DNA of 64,000 nt from Bacillus altitudinis 41KF2b (GCF_000691145.1 NZ_ASJC01000005.1:124001-188000); one strand, 5' to 3'. Counted from the first letter of the stretch, positions 1 through 7,787 are shown. The notes: generated by a model from the sequence alone, not told the origin. A program made the numbers and translations.

Positions 1-63
1 AGTCAATTTGATTCGATCTATGAAAAAACAAAGCGGTTATTGTGGGAAGCATGTAAGTATTAA
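1..63 (+). CDS. C-terminal end of an upstream gene (partial)
   Basis: From base 1 a frame stays open for 20 codons, ends with residues EKTKRLLWEACKY, and stops at TAA 61-63. A terminator hairpin begins at the stop codon, which fits the end of a real gene. The fragment is too short to assign a family, and the start lies outside the window. Confidence 0.45.
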   Translation, partial: SQFDSIYEKTKRLLWEACKY

Positions 64-83
64 AAGCACCTAATTGGTGCTTT
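63..83 (+). terminator. Intrinsic terminator hairpin of the upstream gene
   Basis: AAAGCACC (63-70), loop TAATT, GGTGCTTT (76-83) make a perfect 8-bp stem directly after a stop codon. Repeat copy A begins at the very next base, so the T tract is short. Confidence 0.6.
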
Positions 84-258
84 CAGCGTGTAGACAAACC
101 CTCGCATTCTTTGTCAGTCCTGCGTGCCGGTGCTCACGAAGGTAAAAGTCTCTCCGCACCAGTACTCGTCCTTCCTAGGGCTGCAAAGGTTTTCTATCAC
201 GCTGAAAAGAAGACAAAGGGCTAAAATTAAGTTCATTTTCGCCCTTTGTCAACAATCT
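84..258 (+). repeat. Interspersed ~174-bp repeat, copy A
   Basis: Shares its whole length with copies at 2066, 22283 and 42946. It opens with CAGCGTG (84-90), has the mate CACGCTG at 198-204, and ends in a long inverted repeat: GACAAAGGGCTAAAAT (212-227), 7-nt loop, ATTTTCGCCCTTTGTC (235-250), with one mismatch. An inner CGAAT/ATTCG hairpin present in the other copies is eroded here. It follows the upstream terminator directly but, unlike the others, has no second terminator copy on its far side. It looks like the most decayed copy. Confidence 0.9.
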
Positions 259-393
259 TTTAATCCGTTCAAACCAATCAATTTCTTATGGTCAATAAAA
301 ACCGTGCTGATGTGATTGACGAGAGCATCCCTGTAAGCTATTGTGAAAGAGTGGTTGTAAAAAAAAGGATATGAATTAGGGAGATGTCGATGA

Positions 394-1647
394 TTGAATG
401 CTCAAAGCCTGTGGAAACGGAATTTTACTTATCTATTTGTTTCTAAAATGTGTAAAATTACTGCTGATAGTTTATCTTTTAACACCATTTTGTGGCTTTT
501 AGTGCTAGGGGGAAAAGGAGCAATTGGAACAGCATTTTTTATTGCCGTTAGTTTTGTCCCTCAAGCCATTATTGGGCCGTTTATTACCCCAATGATGAAG
601 CCGCATCAATTGAAATTTTGGATGTGCTTTGCTGATTTAACTCGGGCGGCGATTATACTTGTGATTGTGGTGAGTTACTTTTATGATTTTTCTCCTTTGG
701 CACTCATCATTGCCGGTATGTTGCTGCATTCAGCGACTGGTGGTTCCTATGAACCAGCTTCCGTGTCCATTATTCCAAAGCTTGTGCATGAAGATGTGAT
801 ACAAAAGGCGAATGCAACCATTCAATCAGCCAGTCATGTGGTCAGGCTTGTGACTGTGACGATTTGTGGTGTCATGATTGCATTTGTAGGGGTAGGATAT
901 ACAATGCTTGTCATTATTCCTCTTTACCTCATGTCTGCTTTGCTGGTTTTGCTGATTACATATAAAACGGAAGCGATCATGGATAAAGGAAAAAAAGGAT
1001 TATCATACGGAAAACGATTAATAAGAGGATTTTCACTTGTGAAAAGTCATCATATTTTGTTTCCATTAGCCATTTTTTGTGTCTGCTCCAATTTTGCTGC
1101 GGCACCGTGGGAGGCATTGTCGGTTATTTATTTAACAGAAGATTTACATAGTGGACCAGTAGTATATTCATTCATCAAAGTGACCACGGCATTAGGTGCA
1201 TTTTTGATGGGATTCGTTTTAACAAAGGTGAAAGTGAATCGATACGGTCTGTTGTTTATCGGGGCAGGGATCGTTGATGGAATTGCATTTTTCATTACAG
1301 GGATGAATGCTTTATTACCACTTGTGTTTATATCTGCATTTGCCTTAGGTGCAGCCATCAGTGCAGTCAATGTACCTGAACATACGATGATTCAATTGTC
1401 AGTAAAAGCGGAGGATCAGCCGCAAGTGTATGCGATTATTAACATGATCTCGTATTTAATGATACCGTTAGGCGCTCTCATTGGTGGTTATATGGCGACG
1501 TTATTCGGTTCAGGTTATGTCATTGCAGCAGGAGGACTGATAGAGGCTATTTCAGGTATATGCTTGCTCCTTTTCACGAATATTGGGAAGGTAGAGAGAG
1601 CAGATTTGACGATAGAACGGGACAAACCAAGCTTAAACGCCACATGA
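394..1647 (+). CDS. MFS transporter, probable drug or solute efflux
   Basis: A 417-residue hydrophobic protein with about 12 predicted membrane segments, starting near residue 24 (LSFNTILWLLVLGG) and ending near residue 395. Overall layout resembles MFS exporters of the MefA/EntS type; this is a family-level impression and the substrate is unknown. The start is TTG 394, preceded by a weak AGGGAG about 10 nt upstream; no better start is visible. I do not recall a counterpart at this place in B. subtilis, so it may be a lineage-specific gain. It and yqgV lie between two direct copies of the interspersed repeat. Confidence 0.75.
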   Translation: MNAQSLWKRNFTYLFVSKMCKITADSLSFNTILWLLVLGGKGAIGTAFFIAVSFVPQAIIGPFITPMMKPHQLKFWMCFADLTRAAIILVIVVSYFYDFSPLALIIAGMLLHSATGGSYEPASVSIIPKLVHEDVIQKANATIQSASHVVRLVTVTICGVMIAFVGVGYTMLVIIPLYLMSALLVLLITYKTEAIMDKGKKGLSYGKRLIRGFSLVKSHHILFPLAIFCVCSNFAAAPWEALSVIYLTEDLHSGPVVYSFIKVTTALGAFLMGFVLTKVKVNRYGLLFIGAGIVDGIAFFITGMNALLPLVFISAFALGAAISAVNVPEHTMIQLSVKAEDQPQVYAIINMISYLMIPLGALIGGYMATLFGSGYVIAAGGLIEAISGICLLLFTNIGKVERADLTIERDKPSLNAT

Positions 1648-1724
1648 TCATGGCATTTTTGAATCACGATGGGTTACAATGAGAACGAGAAAGAAATAGG
1701 ATATCATTGAAAGGAGCAAGAACC

Positions 1725-2039
1725 ATGGCGATAGCAGATGTCACCATCATTCCAATAGGCACTGATACACCAAGCGTGAGTGCTTATGTAGCAGACGTAC
1801 AAAGACTGTTAGAGGGCTTTCAACAAGAAGGGAAAATCAAATATCAGCTCACACCAATGAATACTTTAATTGAAGGGGAGCTATCCGTTTTATTTGAGGT
1901 CATTCAGCGTATTCATGAAGCTCCATTTGAAAAGGGTTTACACCGAGTAGCAACCAATATCCGCATAGATGACAGAAGAGATCAAACGACCACCCTTTCA
2001 AGCAAATTAGAAAGCGTGAATAAACATTTGAATCAATAG
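1725..2039 (+). CDS. yqgV: MTH1187/YkoF-type thiamine-binding family protein YqgV
   Basis: A small (104 aa) soluble protein of the MTH1187 family. Members have a ferredoxin-like fold and some bind thiamine or related pyrimidines. Visible features are the opening ADVTIIPIGTDTPSVSAYVADV and the central MNTLIEGEL segment typical of the family. The frame extends upstream to a TTG at 1707, but AAAGGAGC at 1710-1717 places translation at ATG 1725. The terminator at 2042-2064 follows at once. Family assignment is firm; ligand and role are not shown by the sequence. Confidence 0.85.
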   Translation: MAIADVTIIPIGTDTPSVSAYVADVQRLLEGFQQEGKIKYQLTPMNTLIEGELSVLFEVIQRIHEAPFEKGLHRVATNIRIDDRRDQTTTLSSKLESVNKHLNQ

Positions 2040-2041
2040 AA

Positions 2042-2065
2042 AAAGCCTGCTGATTGCAGGCTTTT
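2042..2065 (+). terminator. Terminator of yqgV (first copy)
   Basis: AAAGCCTGC (2042-2050), loop TGATT, GCAGGCTTT (2056-2064). The same hairpin including the loop recurs at 2241-2263 beyond repeat copy B. Confidence 0.85.
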
Positions 2066-2239
2066 AGCGTGTAGACAAACCCTCGCATTCGTTGTCAGTC
2101 CTGCGTGCTGGTGCTCACGAATATCAAATTCGCTCCGCGCCAGTACTCGTCCTTCCTAGACTGCAAAAGGTTTTCTATCACGCTAAAAAGAAGACAAAGG
2201 GCTAAAATCAAGTTCATTTTAGCCCTTTGTCAACAATCT
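2066..2239 (+). repeat. Interspersed ~174-bp repeat, copy B
   Basis: Same orientation as copy A. It starts AGCGTGTAGAC immediately after the yqgV terminator and ends CAACAATCT. The 3' palindrome GACAAAGGGCTAAAAT (2193-2208) / ATTTTAGCCCTTTGTC (2216-2231) is perfect over 16 bp, and the inner CGAAT/ATTCG hairpin is intact. It is flanked on both sides by identical terminator hairpins, the cleanest example of the flanking duplication. Confidence 0.93.
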
Positions 2240-2240
2240 G

Positions 2241-2263
2241 AAAGCCTGCTGATTGCAGGCTTT
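2241..2263. terminator. Second copy of the yqgV terminator hairpin
   Basis: AAAGCCTGC (2241-2249), TGATT, GCAGGCTTT (2255-2263), identical to 2042-2064. It lies at the stop codon of yqgW on the other strand, so it may now serve as that gene's terminator as well. Confidence 0.85.
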
Positions 2264-2436
2264 TAATGTGCAGTTGGATAACCGCTATAGATGATGGTCA
2301 TGACGGTAAACCATCCAAAAACCAAAAATGTGGCGCCAGCGAAAGCAATGGCCAGTACGTTCACTTTTTTGAGTGAGCGATAGATGCCGAGAGCGGCTAA
2401 AATCGTGACTAGACCAAAAATAATGACGAGCATCAT
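2263..2436 (-). CDS. yqgW: Small membrane protein YqgW (DUF2759)
   Basis: A 57-residue protein with two predicted membrane segments (VIIFGLVTILAALGIY and VLAIAFAGATFLVFGWF) joined by a short basic turn. It matches the DUF2759 family of B. subtilis YqgW; function unknown. Reading on the minus strand, AAAGGGGGA lies a few bases before the ATG at 2436, which I take as the start; a further upstream ATG in frame has no such site. Its 3' end overlaps the duplicated terminator hairpin. Confidence 0.85.
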   Translation of the reverse strand: MMLVIIFGLVTILAALGIYRSLKKVNVLAIAFAGATFLVFGWFTVMTIIYSGYPTAH

Positions 2437-2596
2437 ATGAAAGTCCCCCTTTGTCATCAATCCCCTTGATTTCCTTTCTTTTCATTTTAACCGTTTTCAT
2501 AAAGCTTGTCGAGTACATTCAAGTTGACGATTGTTTGAATTTTTATTGAATAGCCTTCATAATAAAAAAGAATGAAAAAAGTAGTAGGTGATGAAA

Positions 2597-3235
2597 ATGA
2601 ATTGGAGAAGAATGCCGCTAGGTTATGTGCAAGCGAACGCATATATTTGGAAAAATGAACAGGGAGAATGTTTAATTTTTGATCCAGGCGGCGAAGCGCA
2701 AAAGCTAATTTCTTATGTGAAAGAAAAACAGCTGAAACCTCTTGCTGTCTTATTGACACATGCCCATTTTGATCATATTGGTGCAGCAGATGAGGTGCGT
2801 CAAGAATGGGGAATTCCGCTTTATGTCCATGAAAAGGAAAAAGAATGGCTGACAAATGCTCAGCTAAACGGTTCAGCTCGACTAATTGGTAACGGAATTA
2901 CGGTCAAAGAAGCTGAACAATTGATTACGTCAGAAGGACCTCTTCAAATTGGATCGTTTACATTAGAAATGTTCCACACACCAGGTCATTCACCTGGCAG
3001 TGTGTCTTACTATTCAGCGGAAGAGGGATTTGTGATTTCTGGTGATACTTTATTCCAAGGCGGTATCGGGAGAACTGATTTAACGGGTGGTAATCAAGAC
3101 GTGCTACTTCAATCGATACATGACAAATTGTTGTCATTGCCAGAATCAACTCTTGTGTTAAGTGGACATGGCGAGGAAACAACTGTGCTTACAGAACAGG
3201 AGCAAAATCCGTTTATCAATGGGTTTTCTTTATAA
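2597..3235 (+). CDS. yqgX: Metallo-beta-lactamase-fold hydrolase YqgX
   Basis: A 212-residue cytosolic hydrolase of the glyoxalase II-like MBL superfamily. The metal-binding motif THAHFDH is present, followed by the later ligands in TPGHSPGSV, SGDTLF and LSGHGEET. Small-molecule thioester hydrolysis is typical of the family; the substrate here is not known. The frame opens at GTG 2588, but alignment from memory to the MKWRRMP opening of the B. subtilis protein suggests ATG 2597, with TAGGTGA upstream. It converges with yqgY across a shared terminator. Confidence 0.9.
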   Translation: MNWRRMPLGYVQANAYIWKNEQGECLIFDPGGEAQKLISYVKEKQLKPLAVLLTHAHFDHIGAADEVRQEWGIPLYVHEKEKEWLTNAQLNGSARLIGNGITVKEAEQLITSEGPLQIGSFTLEMFHTPGHSPGSVSYYSAEEGFVISGDTLFQGGIGRTDLTGGNQDVLLQSIHDKLLSLPESTLVLSGHGEETTVLTEQEQNPFINGFSL

Positions 3236-3244
3236 TCGCACGCA

Positions 3245-3278
3245 CGAAAAAAGCATCTCTTTCAAAGGAGATGCTTTT
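3245..3278. terminator. Bidirectional terminator between yqgX and yqgY
   Basis: AAAAAAGCATCTC (3245-3257) and GAGATGCTTTTTT (3266-3278) form a perfect 13-bp stem with A and T tracts on both sides, between convergent genes. Confidence 0.9.
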
Positions 3279-3283
3279 TTCTA

Positions 3284-3526
3284 TTAATGTCCGGTACCGG
3301 GAACCATGATGAAAATCGAATAATATGTAAATCCGGCAAAGAAAATCGTCAAGTACGCTCCGAAAATGTAAATATACATTCTTTCGGATAAATTCAAGTA
3401 GGATAAAAATACAAAAAGAACGGTTTGACCGAAGAACAGCAAGGATGCATCTTTCATATGTCCTAAATAGAACATGACAGCAAAAATACCCGTCCAAAAC
3501 CCAAGAACGCGGAACATGCGATTCAT
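3284..3526 (-). CDS. yqgY: Small membrane protein YqgY (DUF2626)
   Basis: An 80-residue protein with three hydrophobic segments, opening MNRMFRVLGFWTGIFAVMFY and ending TYYSIFIMVPGTGH. This is the very conserved DUF2626 family, function unknown. The open frame extends to 3580, but GGGGAGGGAAAGAA directly before the ATG at 3526 fixes the start and gives the family's usual 80-residue length. It stands alone on the minus strand. Confidence 0.88.
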   Translation of the reverse strand: MNRMFRVLGFWTGIFAVMFYLGHMKDASLLFFGQTVLFVFLSYLNLSERMYIYIFGAYLTIFFAGFTYYSIFIMVPGTGH

Positions 3527-3668
3527 TTCTTTCCCTCCCCTTAAAAAACCCCTTTGATTCATATTATAGCTGATGATCACTTGTTATGTAAACATTTACA
3601 TTTTTGACAACGTGTGAACATTCATTCTTTCGTTAGAAAAAATTTTTTTGAAAAAGTGATGAAAAAGT

Positions 3669-3694
3669 GTTTATGCCTAAATTTATGAGGGTAC
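3669..3694 (+). promoter_or_regulatory. Candidate sigma-B promoter of mgsR
   Basis: GTTTAT (3669-3674), 14-nt spacer, GGGTAC (3689-3694), close to the sigma-B consensus GTTTAA-N12-15-GGGTAT, and 45 bp before the mgsR start. In B. subtilis mgsR belongs to the general stress regulon, which supports the reading. Confidence 0.75.
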
Positions 3695-3738
3695 TTAGTC
3701 CATAAGAGAAAAGGTTAACGACCTAAGGAGGAAGACTA

Positions 3739-4119
3739 ATGAGTGACATTACTTTTTATTCATACCCAAGCTGCACGTCTTGCCGCAAAACAAAACATTG
3801 GTTAAAGGCGAATCAAATTGATTTTAAAGAGCGTCACCTTTTCAGAGAAACGCCAACACTAGACGAATTGAAAAAAATCCTTTCCTTAACAACAGAAGGA
3901 ATGGATGAAATTTTAGCTACTCGAAGCCAAGCTTTTAAAAGCTTAAATTTAAATATTAATGATTTAAAAGTAAATGAGGTACTTCAGCTTCTCATTGAAA
4001 AGCCAAAGCTGCTCCGGAGACCTATTATCATTGATGGAAATAAATTAGTGGTCGGCTATAATCCAGGAGAACTCATGAAAATTTCAAAAAAGAAAGCGAT
4101 TCATCAATCGGTTTCCTAA
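3739..4119 (+). CDS. mgsR: Spx/ArsC-family regulator MgsR (YqgZ)
   Basis: A 126-residue Spx-family protein with an ArsC fold. The redox CxxC is at Cys12-Cys15 in YPSCTSCRKTKHWL, and the C-terminal half carries the family's LLRRPII segment. MgsR modulates part of the sigma-B stress regulon through the alpha subunit of RNA polymerase and is switched by oxidation of the CxxC pair. Start ATG 3739 follows TAAGGAGGAAGAC. A sigma-B-type promoter lies upstream. A paralogous Spx role cannot be fully excluded, but position next to yqgY supports MgsR. Confidence 0.9.
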   Translation: MSDITFYSYPSCTSCRKTKHWLKANQIDFKERHLFRETPTLDELKKILSLTTEGMDEILATRSQAFKSLNLNINDLKVNEVLQLLIEKPKLLRRPIIIDGNKLVVGYNPGELMKISKKKAIHQSVS

Positions 4120-4120
4120 T

Positions 4121-4167
4121 CAAAAACGAAGATCAGCTGAATGATGTTTCAGCCGTCTTCGTTTTTG
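4121..4167. terminator. Terminator after mgsR, also behind tRNA-Gln
   Basis: CAAAAACGAAGA (4121-4132) pairs with TCTTCGTTTTTG (4156-4167), and GCTGAA/TTCAGC pair inside. The stem serves mgsR and lies just downstream of the tRNA on the minus strand. Confidence 0.85.
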
Positions 4168-4174
4168 TGCTGAA

Positions 4175-4245
4175 CTGGGCTAGCTGGGTTCGAACCAACG
4201 ATCACGGAGTCAAAGTCCATTGCCTTACCACTTGGCTATAGCCCA
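4175..4245 (-). tRNA. tRNA-Gln (anticodon TTG)
   Basis: On the minus strand the acceptor arms TGGGCTA and TAGCCCA pair, the D arm reads AGCCAAGTGGTAAGGCA, the anticodon loop CTTTGAC gives TTG for glutamine (CAA/CAG), and the T arm carries GGTTCGAACC. The discriminator is G and the CCA tail is not encoded. It is a single tRNA between mgsR and rsbRD. Confidence 0.95.
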
Positions 4246-4344
4246 ATATGAAACGTGTAATGCTATTGTTCACCATCTGCGGTCATTTATACATAAAAAG
4301 TTGGTTGTCACTAGTTGTAAGTGAAAAAGGAGCGAACGACAGAA

Positions 4345-5214
4345 ATGAAAAATGAAAAATCTGAGCAATTATATGAATTTATTCTTAAAGAAGCCCCTGT
4401 CATGACCGAAGAATGGCTGAAAACAAGAACAGAAGAAGGCTCATTATACTCCAAACATGCTTCAGAGGAGACAGAAAAGAAGCTGAAAGAACAAAACACA
4501 GCATTTATTCAAACGATTGCAGCAACGTTAGTCACGCTATCAGATAAAGTAGAAGACCACCTAAAAAAGTGGTCGGTTGATATTGCCCGCGATCGAGCTG
4601 TTCATGAAGTACCTTTATATGAAATCATCGGACAATTTAAGGTGTTCCGTCACATTTTTTGTTCCAGAATTGAGACCTTTACACAACAAACGGAGCTTGA
4701 AGTGACACTCAAAGATGTGTGCGATTGGAATCAGCATTTTCACGCAACATTTGATGACATGATTGCACGTTTATCAGAAGAGTATGACCGCGTGACAATC
4801 AATCAGCTTAATGCACAAAGAGAAATGATTCAAGAGCTTAGTGCGCCTGTTATTCCAGTTTCAAAAGAGATCGGTATTTTGCCGCTAATTGGCGAAATTG
4901 ATACGTACAGGGCGAAAATCATTTTGGAATCAGTACTAGAACAGGCATCTAGACTGCGTCTAACCCATTTATTTATTGATATATCTGGCGTTCCTGTTGT
5001 TGATACGATGGTTGCTTATCAGCTGTTTAAAGTGGTTGATAGTGCGAAGTTGCTAGGAATTGAGACGATTATATCAGGCATTCGACCAGAAATCGCTCAA
5101 ACTGTAGTGAAACTCGGCATTGATTTCTCAAAAGTAAATACTGAACACAGCCTTGCAAAAGCTTTAGAAAAAAGAGGCTTTCGTATCTTTGAAGAGCAGC
5201 AAGAAGCAACGTGA
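4345..5214 (+). CDS. rsbRD: Stressosome co-antagonist RsbRD (YqhA)
   Basis: About 289 residues: an N-terminal RsbR-type alpha-helical non-haem globin-like domain (residues ~1-150) and a C-terminal STAS domain (~165-285) with the phosphoacceptor region LFIDISGVPVVDTMVAYQLF. RsbR paralogues build the 1.8-MDa stressosome with RsbS and RsbT and feed stress signals to sigma-B. The frame opens at GTG 4321 but AAGGAG at 4327-4332 favours ATG 4345, with long spacing (12 nt). Paralogue identity (RD) is inferred from position next to mgsR. Confidence 0.85.
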   Translation: MKNEKSEQLYEFILKEAPVMTEEWLKTRTEEGSLYSKHASEETEKKLKEQNTAFIQTIAATLVTLSDKVEDHLKKWSVDIARDRAVHEVPLYEIIGQFKVFRHIFCSRIETFTQQTELEVTLKDVCDWNQHFHATFDDMIARLSEEYDRVTINQLNAQREMIQELSAPVIPVSKEIGILPLIGEIDTYRAKIILESVLEQASRLRLTHLFIDISGVPVVDTMVAYQLFKVVDSAKLLGIETIISGIRPEIAQTVVKLGIDFSKVNTEHSLAKALEKRGFRIFEEQQEAT

Positions 5215-5284
5215 ACCAAAAAATGTTACTAGTAAAAGTAACGGGTACGTTGACAAGGAGAAACAATATAATGAGCATATGGAT

Positions 5285-5324
5285 GAGATGACCAATTCGC
5301 ATACAGATTTGGTCTCTTTTTTTA
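5285..5324 (+). terminator. Probable terminator downstream of rsbRD
   Basis: GAGATGACCAA and TTGGTCTCTTTTTTT flank an ~18-nt interior and form an imperfect stem followed by seven T's, about 70 bp beyond the rsbRD stop. Confidence 0.6.
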
Positions 5325-5391
5325 TCCATAAATCAGACACGAAAGGATATTCTTTATCTTCAAATCAGTAACCTATTAAGGAGGATTAAAT

Positions 5392-5502
5392 TTGGAGACA
5401 CCTCCTTGTAACAGATCATCCATAATGAAAGAACAAAATGAAATAATGATGATCATCAAAAAAGAGGTGCCAGTAGCACTTCTTTTTTATTTTCTCCTCT
5501 GA
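5392..5502 (+). CDS. Possible 36-residue peptide, unrecognised
   Basis: A near-perfect AAGGAGG (5379-5385) lies 6 nt before TTG 5392, which opens 36 codons (METPPCNRSSIMKEQ... ending VALLFYFLL). The last third overlaps a terminator-like hairpin at 5461-5491 (AAGAGGTGC / GCACTTCTT, T tract), which argues against a stable conserved protein and could suggest a leader peptide instead. The rest of the 465-bp gap before comGA shows no other gene. No homolog is known to me. Confidence 0.25.
   Translation: METPPCNRSSIMKEQNEIMMIIKKEVPVALLFYFLL
5463..5492 (+). terminator. Candidate terminator in the rsbRD-comGA gap
   Basis: AAGAGGTGC, loop CAGTA, GCACTTCTT with one mismatch, followed by TTTTAT. It would separate upstream transcripts from the comG promoter. 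Confidence 0.55.
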
Positions 5503-5519
5503 ACGGAACCCGTTGTTGT

Positions 5520-5535
5520 AAAAGTCAAATTTTTT
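5520..5535 (+). promoter_or_regulatory. Weak ComK-box-like site before comGA
   Basis: AAAA-N6-TTTTTT at 5520-5535 resembles one AT box of a ComK site (AAAA-N5-TTTT) but has one extra spacer base. A correctly phased second box is not obvious. Listed because comG is strictly ComK-dependent in B. subtilis. Confidence 0.3.
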
Positions 5536-5679
5536 GATATGTCTTTCTGTTATTTATAGATGAAATACACCTCAAATTGAACATTTTTAACCCTCTTCAG
5601 TCATGAAAATCATGAAATACGTTTTTGTCAGGCACGTTCCACCATCATACAATATGGTCACTGAAAGGAGTGAACACAC

Positions 5680-6750
5680 TTGTATGGTATTGAATATTTG
5701 GGGCAAGAGCTGCTAGAAGAGGCGTGCCGCATGAGAGCATCTGATGTGCATATTGTTCCGAGAGAAAAGGAAGCTTCAGTCTCTTTTCGTGTAGACGCTG
5801 ACCTCATTCAGCAGCGGATCATTGACAAAAAGAGCGGAGAGCGGCTCATTGCTCATTTCAAATTTTTATCTTCTATGGATATTGGTGAAAGAAGGAGACC
5901 ACAAAATGGATCATTGGCTGTGATGTTAAGACGCGGTCAAGTGTTTGTTCGGCTTTCTACATTACCGACTGTAAATGATGAAAGTTTAGTGATTCGGATT
6001 TTACCGCAGGATCATGTTCCGAAAACAAAGTATTTGTCACTGTTCCCGAAGGCTTCAGCGAGATTATTATCGTTTCTGAATCATTCGCATGGGCTCATTT
6101 TATTTACTGGACCAACAAATTCAGGGAAAACGACAACACTTTATTCATTGATCCAGTTTGCCAAAAAACATTTTAATCGAAATATTATTACCCTTGAAGA
6201 TCCTGTGGAAACAAGAAATGAAGAAGTGCTGCAGGTTCAAGTAAATGAAAAAGCTGGTATCACGTATGCGGCAGGTTTACGCGCTATTTTAAGACATGAT
6301 CCAGATATGATTGTGCTTGGAGAAATAAGAGATGCGGAAACAGCGAGAACAGCTATTAGAGCAGCTTTGACAGGTCATTTAGTCATGAGCACACTGCACG
6401 CAAAGAATGCAAAAGGAGCTCTTTATCGAATGCTCGAATTTGGTGTGACGATGAATGAACTCGAACAAACAATGGTTGCCATTGCTGCTCAGCGGTTAAT
6501 CGAACTCGCATGTCCATTTTGCGGCGAAACGTGTGAGCTTTATTGCAAACTAAATCGGCCAGTCAGACGAACAAATGTATTTGAATTGCTTTACGGAAAG
6601 GAGCTTGGTGAGTGTATCAAAGAGGCAAAAGGTGAATACGCTCATTCGTCATACGAAACACTGCAAAGATTAATTCGGAAAGGAGTGGCACTCGGCTATT
6701 TATCAAAAAGCACATATCATCGATGGGTTTATGAAGAAGCGAGCCTCTAA
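5680..6750 (+). CDS. comGA: Competence pseudopilus traffic ATPase ComGA
   Basis: A 356-residue GspE/PilB-type secretion ATPase on the cytosolic face of the membrane that drives assembly of the competence pseudopilus for DNA uptake. Walker A is in LFTGPTNSGKTTTLYSL (~residue 145), the Asp box in TLEDPVE, and Walker B in MIVLGEIRDAETA. A C-terminal C-x2-C pair (ELACPFCGE) is seen. The start is TTG 5680, 9 nt after AAAGGAG. First gene of the comG operon; comGB begins 20 bp before its stop. Confidence 0.95.
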   Translation: MYGIEYLGQELLEEACRMRASDVHIVPREKEASVSFRVDADLIQQRIIDKKSGERLIAHFKFLSSMDIGERRRPQNGSLAVMLRRGQVFVRLSTLPTVNDESLVIRILPQDHVPKTKYLSLFPKASARLLSFLNHSHGLILFTGPTNSGKTTTLYSLIQFAKKHFNRNIITLEDPVETRNEEVLQVQVNEKAGITYAAGLRAILRHDPDMIVLGEIRDAETARTAIRAALTGHLVMSTLHAKNAKGALYRMLEFGVTMNELEQTMVAIAAQRLIELACPFCGETCELYCKLNRPVRRTNVFELLYGKELGECIKEAKGEYAHSSYETLQRLIRKGVALGYLSKSTYHRWVYEEASL

Positions 6751-7771
6751 ATCCTGGTCTAAAAAAGAACAAGCTGAATTCTTATCGAAACTGGCTCAAT
6801 TGATTCAAGCCGGATATACATTGGTTGATGCACTAACGATGGTGAATATTCAATTATCAAAAAAACAGCAACAGCGTTTAACGCCAGGCATTCAGTGGCT
6901 GCTTGAAGGGGAGCCTTTTTACGTTGTGCTTGAGCGACTTCATTTTCAGCGGGAAGCCGTCGCTATTCTTTGTTTTTCAGAGAAACATGGCAGCCTAGCG
7001 CGAGCTCTTGAACAAAGCGCCCGTTTTTTAGAGAGAAAAATTATGCAGATAGACACATTCAAGCGCATGTTACGATATCCAATTTTTCTTATGTTTACGG
7101 TTTTTGTTGTGCTCATCATTGTTCAGCAAATGATCGTCCCTCAATTTTCTTTATTATATTCATCTATGAATACAAGCATGTCATGGCTCATTCAAGGAAT
7201 GTTTGGCCTCTTTCAATTCCTACACGCTTTGCTGCTCATGATCGGTTGTATATGTATCTGTCTTTTTGGATATTATGAGCTTTTTTTTAAGAAAAAATCG
7301 ACCCTTGAGAAACTGAAAGTCATCAGCAGGCTGCCGGTGGTATTTAAAGGGGTGCAGCTGATGCATACGTATCTTTTTTCCCTTCAGCTAAGCGGACTTC
7401 TTCAAGCTGGGTTATCGATTTACGAAAGTTTGCAAGCTTTTAAACAGCAGACCTATTTACCCTTCCTTCAAGAAATGTCTGAACAAATGATAGGAGAGTT
7501 AAGAAAAGGTGAGAGTATGGAACATCAAATAAGCCGGTCTCCTTTTTTCGAAAGGCATTTTGCGGCTGTCATTAAGCATGGGGAAGCAAGTGGGATGCTA
7601 GCAAGAGAAATGTACACATATAGTCAATTTCTTTTAGAGAATGCAGAATTGAAAATTGAAAAATGGGTTTCATGGCTGCAGCCTGTCATCTATGGCTTAA
7701 CAGCATTTCTTATACTCATTGTGTATTTATCTATTCTTTTACCAATGTATCAACTAATGGAACAAGTGTGA
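6731..7771 (+). CDS. comGB: Competence pseudopilus membrane platform ComGB
   Basis: A 346-residue GspF/PilC-family polytopic membrane protein that anchors pseudopilus assembly above ComGA. Two cytosolic domains (~20-110 and ~215-315) alternate with membrane segments near 117-140 (PIFLMFTVFVVLIIVQQMIV), 160-185 and 325-345. ATG 6731 overlaps the end of comGA by 20 bp, which implies translational coupling. Gene order and length fit the family. Confidence 0.93.
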   Translation: MKKRASKSWSKKEQAEFLSKLAQLIQAGYTLVDALTMVNIQLSKKQQQRLTPGIQWLLEGEPFYVVLERLHFQREAVAILCFSEKHGSLARALEQSARFLERKIMQIDTFKRMLRYPIFLMFTVFVVLIIVQQMIVPQFSLLYSSMNTSMSWLIQGMFGLFQFLHALLLMIGCICICLFGYYELFFKKKSTLEKLKVISRLPVVFKGVQLMHTYLFSLQLSGLLQAGLSIYESLQAFKQQTYLPFLQEMSEQMIGELRKGESMEHQISRSPFFERHFAAVIKHGEASGMLAREMYTYSQFLLENAELKIEKWVSWLQPVIYGLTAFLILIVYLSILLPMYQLMEQV

Positions 7772-7787
7772 AAAGGAGGACTAAAGC

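Noticed and set aside
124..315. Open frames inside repeat copies A, C (22247-22474) and D (42904-43092) with a shared peptide containing LQRFSITLKRRQRAKIK
   Set aside because: The peptide similarity follows from nucleotide similarity of the repeat. In copy B one extra A shifts the frame, there is no ribosome binding site, and the frame runs through the structured palindrome.
5189..5371. 60-codon frame overlapping the end of rsbRD
   Set aside because: It begins inside rsbRD, has no ribosome binding site and runs across a terminator hairpin.
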